A DNA stretch of 64,000 nucleotides from Casuarius casuarius (taxonomy: Eukaryota; Chordata; Aves; Casuariiformes; Casuariidae): the NCBI GenBank assembly GCA_003342895.1, contig PTFA01000042.1, positions 4,826,640 to 4,890,639 of the forward strand, written 5' to 3'. Within the stretch, counting starts at the first letter, position 1, and each line of letters starts with the position of its first letter. Under the pieces are notes generated by a model that saw only the letters and a program-made list of their open reading frames with translations, searched no databases and had not been told where the DNA came from. Positions 51,301 to 64,000 of this stretch are shown here, piece by piece. The position numbers and the translations under genes are program-made.

Positions 51301-52694
51301 AGCAGATATTTCTAGCACTCTGGAGTATTTTGAGATGCAATTCAAATCTTTCATTGTAAATCTGTAAAGGTTTTTTTTTTTTTAGACAGTTGACACTTCT
51401 TCAGAGAGAATATATTTAGGTTTGGACCCAAGAGTATCCTGTTGATAGAAAACATCAGCTATAAAAGTTATTTGAAAGTTATTAAAAACTCATACATGCT
51501 CTTTTCAGACAAGGTCATTGGTGAGCAAAGCTGCAGAAAGCTTCTGTACACTATATACCACATAAAAAATCAGTGGTTTGCGAAGCCCACAGTCTGAAAT
51601 TAGGAAATGCCAGAATTAGATACCCTGGCAATAATAATGGTACTTACACTTCCTTGATTGAATGTGCTATGACACAGGCTTTGACTTCATAAGCGTATCA
51701 CCACCCCCACCCGCTGGCCTATTCCTGTTTCTATGAACGGGAAATTACTCCGTATGTTCTTTTATACCAGCCATATTCTATTTAGAATCCGCCATTCAGA
51801 TGCTGAACTGAACATAAAATTATTCATTGGCTCTCTGGAGATTTCATGCTTTTCATTTCATCTCCCACACTCTGTCACCAGCATCCAAATGCTCCACAAA
51901 CATTTCTGAGTTTCGCTGCACAAGATCGCGGTGAGATGGAGTAATTGCTGGCACCCTTTACCAAAGGAAACCAAGGTACCAAAGGAGGTCCACCTTTCAT
52001 CTAATTTTTAGGAACCCCACATACGACCAGATCTGGAACACATCTGGAGCATCCCATAGGCGTGAAGCAGAGCTGTGTTGCATCTGCATTGTGGCCAGGA
52101 GCCCTGAGCATGACGGTGGAGCCAAGAGGGAGCACAACCACAGACAGTGGGGCACTGCAAACCTGCGTGTGGCTCAGGAAGCGCAGGAAAAAGAAAAGGG
52201 CGAACCCTAGGAGGTGGCTGGGCAACAGGGCTCAGTTTCTTCCTTGCAGCAAGGCCCACAGCCAGCCTGCTGTGACCCCGCGAGGCTGCCACAAGCAGCA
52301 GCCCCAACCAGCCCTTGGCCATCAGTGCAGCGCTGCAGCCGGGCACTGCCCAGTGCCCCATGCACCACCAGCCTGTGCTGAACAAGGAGCAGGCTGTCGT
52401 GCACTTTGTGACAGAGTCGCAATGCCGGCAGCTGAGGGAAGGTTTATATCTAGCACTTCTCAACATGAGAGGGCTTAGTTTTGCACCCTGCATTTTGCTC
52501 AGGGGTATGTGTTGAGGTCAAAACAAGAGGCTTTCTCCTGAACCCCAGGAAGATGTGCAACTGAAGGCCAGGTTTTTCCTGGTGAGAGAAGAGAAAAACT
52601 AGAGTGGCAAGCCATTACTAGCAAAGGAAAAGCTGATCTCTACAGCTCGGTCACTCAGGGTGCGATTCTGCTCCGGCAGTAAATTCTGTTTTGA

Positions 52695-52860
52695 AATCAC
52701 AGAAAAATTTAGGGCAGAGGGGACCTTAGGGGTCATGATCATCCCACTCCTGCTCACAGCAGGGCCAAGGTAGCTCAGGTGGCTCAGGACTTGAGTTTGG
52801 AGTATCTCCAAGGATGGAAACAGCACAACTTCTCTGGGCAACCTGCCATTGAGCTTGGTT
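52695..52860 (-). mobile_element. Short CR1 LINE 3' end (antisense)
   Basis: The + strand begins with 'aaatcacagaaaaattta', the reverse complement of a CR1 3' terminus of the type that ends in a short ATTCTATGATTCT-like repeat. It continues with 'gaggggaccttaggggtcat', 'gagtatctccaaggatgg' and 'cttctctgggcaacctgcca', the typical avian/crocodilian CR1 3' UTR order. It is 5'-truncated to about 165 bases, which is normal for CR1. No coding part remains. Confidence 0.85.
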
Positions 52861-53517
52861 GAGCAGAATCGAGCCCTGCATGGAAACCAATGAAGGCTGA
52901 AATCTGTATCTACTGAATGACCTTGAAGAAAGCATCTGCATCTGATCCCTCCAACTTTCCTTTCCTCATAGGTATGATGGAGGGGATATTAAGGCTGCTG
53001 AGGTGTTTGGTTACACACATGATGTGTGCTGCAGAAGTGCTAATGAAAGATTATACTAGCAGGTTTCCCCACCCCATAGGATATGCAGCTCATGATTCTG
53101 TAGTGTTAGAAATGTTGCCTGTACCCTGTTCAGAGGACGGAGCCCTATCTTCTCAGTGGTAATAAGATTAAGTAATAAGAATAAGCTCAGAGATACCTTA
53201 CTTTAAAATCTTTGAGGTTACATCATATCACCATCAGATACATGATAATATTTGACATGGCTGCTGTTGCTAAATGCTTAAGTTTTCAGTTTTGATTAAA
53301 GCTGCAGAAGGTTGAACCTGTACTGTCAAGCATCATCTTGACACAGATACCAGCTATGGATAACTGTCTATGTACAAGATATGGTGAATTTAAAGCTGTG
53401 GCATATTTTGTGAAAGTGTTAGCTCTTGGTGTGTGCCATTTTTCAGCTCTGAGCAGACTGCTTCCTTTCCTTATCGCAGACCTACCTGCCTGCTTCTCTT
53501 AAACCTCTACTAAAGTC

Positions 53518-53592
53518 ATTTGGACTTCATTGGCTGTAAAAACAGGGGAGAATCTGGCCTGTCTGAATTGAGTAAGTGTTTCACTGGGACTA
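53518..53592 (-). mobile_element. Worn fragment of palindromic MITE-like repeat
   Basis: On the minus strand the order 'caggccagattctcccc' followed by 'ttttacagccaatgaagtcc' is the familiar form of a turtle/archosaur repeat ('ggccagattct ... tgaagtcaatgg'). It is only a partial, diverged copy. Confidence 0.45.
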
Positions 53593-56500
53593 TGCAGAGT
53601 TTGGAGGCTGGTGTCTGTTGCTGAACCGTGTAAGAAACAAGTCGGTGTATTACTAGGACTAATAGAATAAGGTGTGAATGGGCAAGATTGCTCTTTCCTC
53701 ATGTGGTCTAGTCTAATGTTCTCAGCATCCTTAGTGAACTTTTTACATTGTGCATTATATTGGCTAATTTTATCAAGTCTGCTGAGACCCAGTCCTTGTC
53801 CAGCTCCTCCATTTTTTAGAAAGTGAAGCAAAAGAAAACATGTCAAAGCGATAATCATTAGATAGGGACAAATAGCTTTCCACTCTCTGGATAATGTCAG
53901 AGCACTGAAAGCGCTTTCATTTCTCTCCCAGGACAGAAAAGGGAAATGTATTGCTTGCCAGGAGAATGGAAATTCTGAAACTTGCCTTTTCTTATTTTAT
54001 AAGATTAAAAAAAGGCCGAATGTTTCCTTTCTATTTCCAGCCTATTGTGGCTGTAGAGCGTGGCTTGGGCAGCTTCCAGGCAATAGAAGAAAGTGGCCAA
54101 GTCATCCAAAGTGTAGGGACCTCGCCAGCTATGGGGAAGAGACTCTCAAAGCCCCAAGACCATGGTCCAGCTGCAGGTTTTAATTCTCACCCGGAAGTCG
54201 AATCCCTGCAAACATCTGCTAGATCCTATATCCCAGAGAAGGAGGTTACCAACAGCGAGATGCTCTGGGAGACCTCCTGCCCTGATTCAGTGTATGGTTG
54301 GATGCCCTCCATTATGATATTGTCAGTTTGGGCCCAAAGCTTCCTGGGTGTTCCTGAGAAGACAGACACTAACCATCTCAATATCTGCTCAGGGTGCCAC
54401 ATAGGGGAGCAGAGGCACTTGTGCCGTACTGCATGAGGCGGGCTGTGCGTGAGGGATGGGACTGCGCTGCATACGGTTCCCAGGGTCCTCCTGTGTGTAC
54501 CAATGTCTGGAAAATGGTTCACAGCCTGTTAAGGGTGATCATGGGGTTGCTGTACTTTCAAGGTAGATGCTCTCTAGCATTCAGATCCCATCCTACCTTT
54601 TTGCTTCTTTTCCAGTCTTAGTCGCATGTAAATGACACTCTGCACGCTGACCTGAGCATTTGCCTCTGAAAGACTCTAACTCATACTGTTGTGCTGGAAA
54701 GATTAGGCAGCTCAATTTGTTGCTGTGAGGAGTTATATGAGATTATCAATAATAAGCAGAAGGCATTGTCTCCTGAATAGGACAATATCTGCTAAAGCGT
54801 GGGCGATAAATGGTTAATATTTGACAAGGCACCCACCCATAGCCAAGGCAAATGCTTGAAAGTGCTGTGGCTGATTGCTGTGGTTTCATGATGCTGTAGC
54901 ATCTTTCCCTCCTCCCTTCCATAAAGTACAATGCAGTGGTAGTGCAATGATTGTGATAGTTCTCACATCATCTTGACGCTTTTGGTACAGTTGACAAAGA
55001 GCATGTGTGCATGTCTGTGTGCTGTGATCACGGATAACCTACTCATCACGCACATGACAGCTGCATCTGCAATGCCAGGTTGACCAGCAATGACTTGCAA
55101 TCCCATTCGTTACCAACACACCAATTCCCTCTTTTCGATCTGGCAAACTGTGCCCAAACTGTACGCCTGCCCTGAGCTGGCATGCTGGCCATGCACCACC
55201 AGAAAAACTCAGCCAAAATCCCCCAAATATCCTGCATGTCTCAAGCCATGCACGAGAGCAAATGCACAACGCAACTATCATATCAACTCTTAACCACTGT
55301 GACCTGCACTGGAGTTCAAGCAAATCTGGGGAGTTGTTGATTAGTGAGACGTAACAAATGCTGGGCCAGTGTGTTCAATGTTGGGTGTCTGCAGGCCATC
55401 AGGGCTTCTGGCCAGCTGTCTCACTGCTGATGGAAACCTGGCCATGTACTGAGACCAGGGTTTGGTTTTAGCTACCCATCTTTCAAAGTGTGGGTGTACA
55501 GGCTGGAAAGAGACCCTTGAATACACTCTGTTTTTCCAACTTAGAAGTCCGATTCCAGTTTTGCTATACCTACTAAAGCCTCAGGCTTCTCCAAGCCAAG
55601 GTTTCCCTGACACTTGCTTAACCTCGTTTTTTTTTTTAAGTTCTGTCTTGGCTTTCTTTGAAATGAAGGGAAAACTGAACAGTTATCTTTTACAGCACAG
55701 CATCAATTCTGTGTTGCCTATTCCTTTCGTTCACAGCTACTCCACATTAGGTGATTCTGCTTTAAATACTGTAAAGGGATCACCTTCAAGGATGATGATT
55801 TAATCAGAAGTGCAAAGAGCTATGGCCCAACATGCCGGAGAACAATGAGCGAGTTTTTGCGGTTGGTGGAGAGAGAGCTTGCCAAAGTATCCATTCACTT
55901 CTTTGGATGGAGGATGAAATGCAAGTGAAGCTGTTGTCATTAAAAAAGTCTTGTTAAAGTCCAGGCAAGGATACCAGAATAAAATAAATGGCTTTTGATG
56001 CTTAATCTGTTTGTATGTACGTTCAGGTGTGATTATGCAGTCTGCCATCAACTTTAATTAAGCTTTCTCTTTGCTCCTGACCTTGGGGCTTAAATGTAAT
56101 TTGTTCTATAGGCAAAACAGGTTGTATGAGCTCAGTACTTTAAAGTTCAAATTGATTTAGGTTACATTTAATTTAAATTTCCTCATGGAAGCATATAATT
56201 TCACTATTACTAATGCTGAAGTAATTACACAGAGGTAGAGAAACAAGTACAGAGCAGAGCCTTAGAGCCCCTATAATGCTTTTCTTCAGCAGTTCAGGAA
56301 CAAAAGTATCACTGCCTTGTGCTTTTGGGGTAACTTTGCTTACCTCCAGCACAGCCTCCATGAGTGCCTAGTTTCCCATGTGCTTCTGGTTGCCCAAATG
56401 GACGGGAGGTGATGGTCAGACTTAATTACCAACATATGTGCGTGCAAAGGCTCCAGCGGGTCTGCCGCCGACTGGGAACAGAGGTGAGCTCCTTAATACT

Positions 56501-58574
56501 ACCTGTGTATTTAACCTTCTTAGTTCTTAGAGGAGCCCCTTTGGGATGTTCAAGCCTCCAGCATACCTGGCATGCTTTCATTGGGGAAAAGCGGCAGACA
56601 CATCTCTAGCAAGGCTCCAGCTGGTTTAAGATCCTACCACAATCCATGTTCCAATGCATGCTTTTTATTTCCAAGCCCCAGGCTGCAATGCTCCCTTCAC
56701 TCCCTGCTCTCCGCCAGGCCTCCAGCTCACTAAAAATAGCACAGAAACCACTACTTTCAGCTTCTGAATCAGGATAATTTTGTTATCCCACTAGGACTGG
56801 AGCTGTTGAAAAACATACTGGTATGTGCAAAGATGTAGCTTAATCAGACTTGGATGATATTCCAAAATCATATTACTGTATGTTACAGTTTTGATGGCAA
56901 ATGCCCTTAACGACTGAATTTCTCTGGATTTTTCACCTTGCTTTCCCAATGCATTGTGGGTTTCTCTACTATTTCGCCATTGTGTGATGTCCTTTTACGA
57001 GACACATTTCTCTGCTTTAAATTAGGTAATAAGAATCCAGAAGTTTGAACTGTTTTGTTTTATATTTTCTGATTGAGACTCAAATAATGAAAAGCTGACA
57101 TTTTCAGTGTAAAACCTGTGGCTTCCACAATTTATCTCAAAGAACATTTTCTTTTTCGGTACTCTGATAAATTGGTTTTGGCATTACTCTTCCATGGGCA
57201 AGGGAAATGAATGTTTTCTTTCACATTCAGTCCCAGAGATTTCAAAATCTTAGCTATAAATAAAACTATATTCTAATTATTATTATGTATGTAATTTTCC
57301 CATTAAAAAAATCATTGGCTAAAAATCTTGTTTGTTTTTAAACTACCAGTGTCAGAACAAATACCGGCAGCAGCGTTCTTCCTGAGAAGCATGAAAAGCA
57401 CATCCCAGAAGGAAAGATGTTCATTTTAAGTTCAAACAATTACTCTTAAAGGTCAGGAAGCTGATGGCCCTGTCTGTGGACCTGCCCCTCTTGCTGCAGC
57501 TGTATCTGGTCAGCTCTGTGCTCAGAGTCATTCCTGATGCTTGTCCCCTTGCCCACCTTCAGGCCTATGTAGTACCAAACACCTTCAGTGGTTGCCTGGG
57601 AGGGGAAAAACCATACATCTTGGATGACTGAGTAATTAAAATATAGACAGGACTAGGTTAGCGCAGCATTAGAAGCCAGCATGCAAATACTCCAGTTAGG
57701 AAGTCTTGCTGGAAAATTTTACAGGCCTTTATAGACCATGAGAATATTTACAGATCTCTTTTTGTTTTATTTTTAGCTCCTTTGTGCCCAGAAAGTAGGA
57801 TACAAAGGAGCACAACATTCATTTTAAAAAGAGGAGGAATAGTTTAGAAACTGTATTAAAAAAAAAAGTCACAGAAGTGCGCTCTGGCAGTGTTAGGTGT
57901 GTGCACTGGGCCTGTGCACTTCCTACAGAGGCATTTTCTTTCTGGGAAGGTGGTGAGATATCCCTTGGGAGCCTCAGTCAAACCCAGAGAAAGTTAATGG
58001 TGAAAAGCATTTTCTTTTCCATGCTGGAATGCCTCACAGTCAGCTGCAATAGTCCATTAAGCCACTGCTGTGACCTGAAGTAACTCAGAAAACACTAAAA
58101 CTATGAATGGACTGTCCAAACTGTATGTTTGATTATTTTTCTTCCTTTCTTCCCTCTTTTGAAAGAGAGCTCCCTTCCATTGCTTCCCTCACAAATATCC
58201 CTTGGCTCTATTTTTTTAAGCCTAAGTATCCAGGTTAGCATTTTTGGCAGAGCTGCCACAGTTTTGTTCCAGTCAATTGAGCAACTCTGATTTACACTGG
58301 GAAGAAGCTGCTCTGTGTCAACGAGGAAGCCGCATCCTGTGCTCAGGCTCTGTCTCCCTCCAGCCCTCTGCCACTCCCAGGGAAAAATGCCAATATCTGC
58401 ACAGGTGCGGTGGCTCTAGTTTGAAGGAAGACGTGCACAGTGGCTTTTCAGAGTGGTCAGCGTAAGGTGCAGCAGCAGGTGCTCCTGTGGGAAATGAGGT
58501 GCTGGAGAAGTCTGAAGTCTGACTTCCCAGCTGCCCCCTTATCCCACCTGTTTGCCATTCATTTCTTCAGCGTA

Positions 58575-58610
58575 AAACAAACAAACAAACAAACAAACAA
58601 ACAAACAAAA
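58575..58610 (+). repeat. (AAAC)n microsatellite
   Basis: About nine perfect copies of the tetranucleotide aaac/caaa. They are followed by a short A run. Confidence 0.95.
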
Positions 58611-61528
58611 AAGCCCTACAAAAACACAGGGTTGTCCAGGAAAAGGTTGTCGGGAGTCCAAATCTGAAGCCATTTTTCCAGAAATCCCTAAAACAGTAGC
58701 ACTCAGGCACATGCATATTTCCATCCACTCACCTGAGATGGCTAAAATCCCCCCATCGCCTGGCAAAGTGGGAAACTTCTTTATACAAAGTTCCTCTGGA
58801 CTCTCATTGTCCCAAGTAGCAGTCCAGGGGGCTTTTTTGTTTTTTTATTTGTTTTCCAACTATATTATTTGGTCTAATAATGTCGCATCTTGCTTATAAT
58901 TCCTAACTCCTTATAGCTATAACAACATCACTATGGATCTTGCCCGGTTAAAAAAATATCCAACCAATAGACAAACTTTCAAATGTTCAAGACTTTCTTT
59001 GGTTCCGAATAGGAAAAGCAACCTTCAACCTAAAGACAAGCAGAGGGGAAAAAAACGTATCAAGTTTAATGTAATTGTGTTAATCAGACAATTTAAGAGC
59101 AACATTAATGGAATAAGGGATAAAAGGGTTCTTAGTAAAGGCAGGAGTGAGGGAGTTGCTAATCCATTTGAGACAAAAAGGCAGCATTAATTATTATCTG
59201 TGAATCATTAAAAGGTTAGCTGAGGTTGGGGTGTGGGGAAAAGTATTTTGTGCAAAAGAATTAGTCTTTCTGAGGAGGTATGGTTTTTAGTAGACAGGAG
59301 AGAGGGAAGAATTTTAGTTCCTAAATTCATATTTTGCAAGTCTGCTATCACCCTCAGGGCTAAGATGGAGTCACTGTTTTGTGAATGATGTGCTTGCATT
59401 GGTAACTAGATGTTCCTGTGCTTTAGGGCCTGTCTTTTGACATCTCATGCTGGTGCCTCCTGGTTGTTTCATTTACATGACTGGTTTCCAAGAGGGCATG
59501 AGGTGCAATGGGGGCAGCATACCACCTGCTGGACGCAGACATACAGGATCCACGGATTTTGATGGCTCTGTGGCAGGGAAGTGTTCGCCATGGCATTTGT
59601 AGGGATGCAGCAGCAAGTTTTCTGTTGTCTTGGCCCCATGAGCCAACCCAGCCTGGAAGGACTGGGCTGCTCTCAGCTGTATTAGTCTGATAAGAGAGAT
59701 TACTTCCCCCTCCAAAGCTTGACTAGGTGACGGGAGGACAGGCATTTCTTTAAAGGCTCTGCTATGTGTTTAACTACAGCTCCATTTCTGTTTTGAAAAT
59801 TAAAAGCCAATAAAGCCCTGAAGCTAAGGGGACTGCGTGCATGTTTACAGTTAAACGTGCTGAAGAGCTTGCTGGGTCCAGGGCAGGGAGCCAGCACCCT
59901 GCAGGCTGAGCCTCTGCTTGCTAAGCAACAGCCTGAGCCACTCTGATTTCAACCAGCAGGGCACTTGCCATGAATTTCTTTGAATGTGGGGCCCCCGAAG
60001 GCATCTTCACTTTATAAGGAGGATGACTATTACCAGGCATATTGTATACAAATGAGGAGGAAGTCTCATTAAGTCAAGTGACGTTGGCACTTTCCGGATC
60101 ATCGGCCAAATGTAAATTTAGTGTGATATGTGGAATATTTCCACTATCAGCAGTCACCAGGAGCTTAAAAGGTAAATATCCCCCCCCCCTGCCCTCCATG
60201 CTTTTTCTCATCTGTCACCGAACATAGGTTCAGGTGGGGAGCTCTGCCCTTGTCCCCATGCTACCCAGCCGTGGGACCTGGGATCCCTGCACATGGGGGC
60301 AGCAAAGAGCCACTGGAACAAATGGATGAAAAGTCTCAGTTTTGCCCCAAAGCTTTTCACCTTTCTTCAGAGGATGAGAAGGAAGCTGGAATGGAAGGTG
60401 AAAGTGGCTGGAGACTCAAAGTCCTGAATACTACCAAAAAAATCAATTTTGATATGCAAACGCGGTACTAATGCCCCATCCAGCTCAAGCTGAACACACT
60501 GGAAAGATTCTTGTGGGAGTCAGAAAGAGTTGGATTGCCCAGAAATGAACTCTCCAATAGAATTTTCCATGGAGTTTTTTAATGTGAAATAGTAAAAGGA
60601 AGATTTTTCTTGTATGTATAAATTAGGTTCTTATTAACAAAATATTTCTCTATGGAAAAAATCCAAAGCAAATAAATAATTACATCTTTCTTCAGCATAT
60701 GGATATTTTCATTTTGTTAAAGAAAGCTTCATGGATAATTCCTAAATATAAATTGTTTTTAATTTTTTTTTAAGGAGGCAAAAAGTGTTTTTTTAAAAAC
60801 TGCTTTAGCAATTACCAATATAGATGGGCTAAATAAGTAATTGACATGGGGAAATGGTTCCTTATATGACTGAGGTCTCAGCATTTTGCTCTAGGTCTGT
60901 AATAAGTACATACCTCAAGGATGTCTTCATTTAGCTGCTTCTTCCAGAATTTCAGAGCTAAGGATTCAAGTGCAACATCACTCATTTCAAGACACTTAAG
61001 TACTTTGTTAAGCTAGTTCCCTTATAACTACTTAATTGCATTAATAATACTAATGAAACAATTACACATAACTGTGCATTTCTCTATTTTAAAAGCACTT
61101 GAATTGAGCATGGTGCACAAATATTTGAATTAGCAGTGCCCACACTGTCACCAGCTATGGAAATTGCATGAGTCTTACAGTGTGCTCAGGCTCATACCGT
61201 TCCATTGCTCTTAGACCCCAGTTAATATTTCCAGCCAGTGTCGAACAGTGTGCTCATATTAGCACTAATTTGGAATGCCCTGCACCATCCAGCAGAAAGT
61301 GGCGGCCAGAATAAAGGAGGCACAAGGAGGCACTTAGCAAGACAGTGCAAATGCTGTTGTGTTAAACCCACGAACTGGACTGAATATCCAATCACTTACA
61401 TTTTGTATAAAACAATATTCTCTCATGTAATCAAAAGATGCAGTAAAGTAGTATGAGCTGACAACTCCCCCCCAAAAGATTTTCTTCATCTAAAGAAAGC
61501 CATGTTGATCTTAGAACTAGGATAACTT

Positions 61529-61534
61529 TTTATT
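61529..61534 (-). terminator. DSCAM: Possible distal DSCAM poly(A) signal AATAAA
   Basis: A second minus-strand AATAAA about 1.05 kb past the stop codon. It would fit the longer 3' UTR known for mammalian DSCAM. The hexamer is common in AT-rich DNA, so on its own this is weak evidence. Confidence 0.3.
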
Positions 61535-61980
61535 CCCTTTTTCCTATTGTGGGAGAAGCTGGATTTTTTTCAATCCTTATGTAAGCAACTAATTTCTGTG
61601 AGTGCTGCTCCCAAATGGACTAACAATCCATTCCTAAGAAATAAGTAAGGTAACGTCAACACATCTTTTGTTATATAAAGACTCTGATCCAAAAAATACT
61701 GAAGTCGAATGAAAGCCTTCTGCTTTCAGATGAAGTGAAAGCAGGGAGTCTCAAATGTTTGATTGTGAACACATCTGTCTTTGAAAATAATTGGGGTTCA
61801 CCTACTCACAGCCTCTCTTGCTGCCACAGGGAAGAGAGTCAGAATGATGCAAAGGCATGACCCCCACTCCTCTTCTCTGACCAAGATGCAGGAATACATT
61901 ATTCAGAGTATGGTACTAACATAGCTGTTACACTTTGAGAAAATCAAGCACAGCAGAAGGCGATGGAAGCAGACCTCACA

Positions 61981-62585
61981 AATAAAGGCAGAAGACCCTT
62001 TTATTTCGCATAGACAAAATGCAAAGAGTGTCTCATTAAATTAATATTAAAAAAAAAACCAAACTGATCCCCTCACTCCACTGACAGCACTCATCCTAAT
62101 TAACAACAAAAAAAGAACAATCAAGGACCCATTTTCTAACTGAAAAAAAAAAGTGCAAACATGACAAAAGACTTTTTGTTTTCCCAAATCAATGTTCCTG
62201 TTGAATTCACAAATAGGTGATTTTTTTTGTGATTTTTTTTCCCCCTTTTTAATCTTGTCTGATGGAACTTCCGGTTAAAATGTTTTAGTTAAGTCTCCAT
62301 GCACTTCGTACAAAATCAGTAAAAACACAAACGCTTGTGAAGATCAGAAAACTGGACTCTTTTACCCAAAAATTCAGATGTCCAGTCAGATGAAGCTCAC
62401 ACTCAGACAGAAAAAAAGCAAGAGAGTCTTTGCACTGTCTGTCGTTCATATTTTTTTTGTCAAATATTTTGGCAATCTTCTTCTTTAATTATAAATATTG
62501 GAATTCAATAAAAAAAAGGTAGCTTTCATTGGATTTTTTTTTCATTGTAAGTATTTACAGCCACTGTCCAGCCATGCTCTTTTTG
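61981..62585 (-). other. DSCAM: DSCAM 3' UTR (short form)
   Basis: This is the sequence downstream of the DSCAM stop codon on the minus strand. It is AT-rich with several A/T homopolymer tracts (for example 62051-62060, 62140-62152, 62221-62247) and reaches a canonical poly(A) signal at 62005-62000. Mammalian DSCAM has longer 3' UTRs, so a longer form continuing left, for example to the AATAAA at 61534-61529, is also possible. The left end given here is estimated from the first good signal. Confidence 0.65.
62000..62005 (-). terminator. DSCAM: DSCAM poly(A) signal AATAAA (proximal)
   Basis: TTTATT on the + strand is AATAAA on the minus strand, about 580 bases after the DSCAM stop. A U/GU-rich stretch (ctttatttgtgaggtctg on the minus strand) follows within about 15-30 bases, as expected for a cleavage site near 61980. 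A second AATAAA on the same strand at 61534-61529 could give a longer 3' end. Confidence 0.6.

Positions 62586-64000
<1,415 letters not shown>

Larger units (their letters stand above)
26866..61980. other. PCP4-DSCAM intergenic interval (about 35 kb, no supported gene)
   Basis: This is the space between the convergent 3' ends of PCP4 and DSCAM. I read it for exon-like protein similarity on both strands and recognised only CR1 reverse-transcriptase remnants. The open frames are short, mostly overlapping on opposite strands, and look like chance. Subregions: 26866-30680, 31881-33400, 33896-52690 and 52861-61980 show no recognised feature beyond the simple repeats and worn MITE-like pieces listed separately. 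GC-richer patches without assignment lie at about 35110-35410, 50220-50760 and 52060-52500. Conserved enhancers could sit here but cannot be identified without alignment. Confidence 0.75.

Noticed and set aside
52008..52493. 161-codon minus-strand frame and its 138-codon + strand counterpart (52062-52478)
   Set aside because: Both are open because the patch is GC-rich. Neither shows a known domain, and both strands look equally 'coding'.
53951..54436. 161-codon + strand frame
   Set aside because: No recognisable family, no repeated codon pattern and no exon borders. Treated as chance or as an unidentified decayed repeat.
55039..55323. 94-codon minus-strand frame with transposase-like feel
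   Set aside because: I could not identify any catalytic motif or terminal inverted repeats; the impression is too weak to call.

Overview
The window is vertebrate nuclear DNA, AT-rich, with long introns and intergenic DNA and no compact operon-like organisation. Only two protein-coding exons can be supported, and both are unmistakable. On the + strand at 26512-26639 is the terminal coding exon of PCP4 (Purkinje cell protein 4, PEP-19), with its short 3' UTR and poly(A) signal. On the - strand at 62586-62926 is the terminal coding exon of DSCAM (Down syndrome cell adhesion molecule), with its 3' UTR running left to a poly(A) signal near 62000. The two genes point towards each other, as they do in human 21q22.2. 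The segment is therefore the PCP4-DSCAM convergent intergenic interval plus flanking introns.

The organism is most likely a sauropsid (bird, crocodilian or turtle). The recognisable interspersed repeats are decayed CR1 LINE fragments of the kind that dominate those genomes (about 30680-31625 on +, 33400-33895 on -, 52695-52860 on -). There are also worn pieces of the palindromic 'gatttacac / agattct' MITE-like sequences common in turtles and archosaurs. No Alu, B1 or L1 sequence was seen. I cannot separate bird, crocodilian and turtle from this sequence alone.

Layout: 1-26511 is inferred to be the last intron of PCP4 (no earlier PCP4 exon was found). It holds simple repeats, a pair of overlapping perfect hairpins at 6693-6736, worn MITE-like pieces and a possible antisense poly(A) site at 11907-11912. 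26512-26865 is the PCP4 terminal exon. About 26866-61980 is roughly 35 kb without a convincing gene, containing the CR1 fragments, a GC-rich block at 31685-31880, a GC/G-rich stretch at 35110-35410 and several microsatellites. About 61981-62926 is the DSCAM terminal exon. 62927-64000 is the start of the adjoining DSCAM intron.

PCP4 encodes a small IQ-motif calmodulin regulator of neurons, and DSCAM a large neuronal adhesion receptor whose C-terminus is a PDZ ligand. Nothing in the sequence shows that they work together; their adjacency is conserved synteny. I found no CRISPR array, tRNA, rRNA, intact transposon or provirus, and nothing I would call a new biological system.
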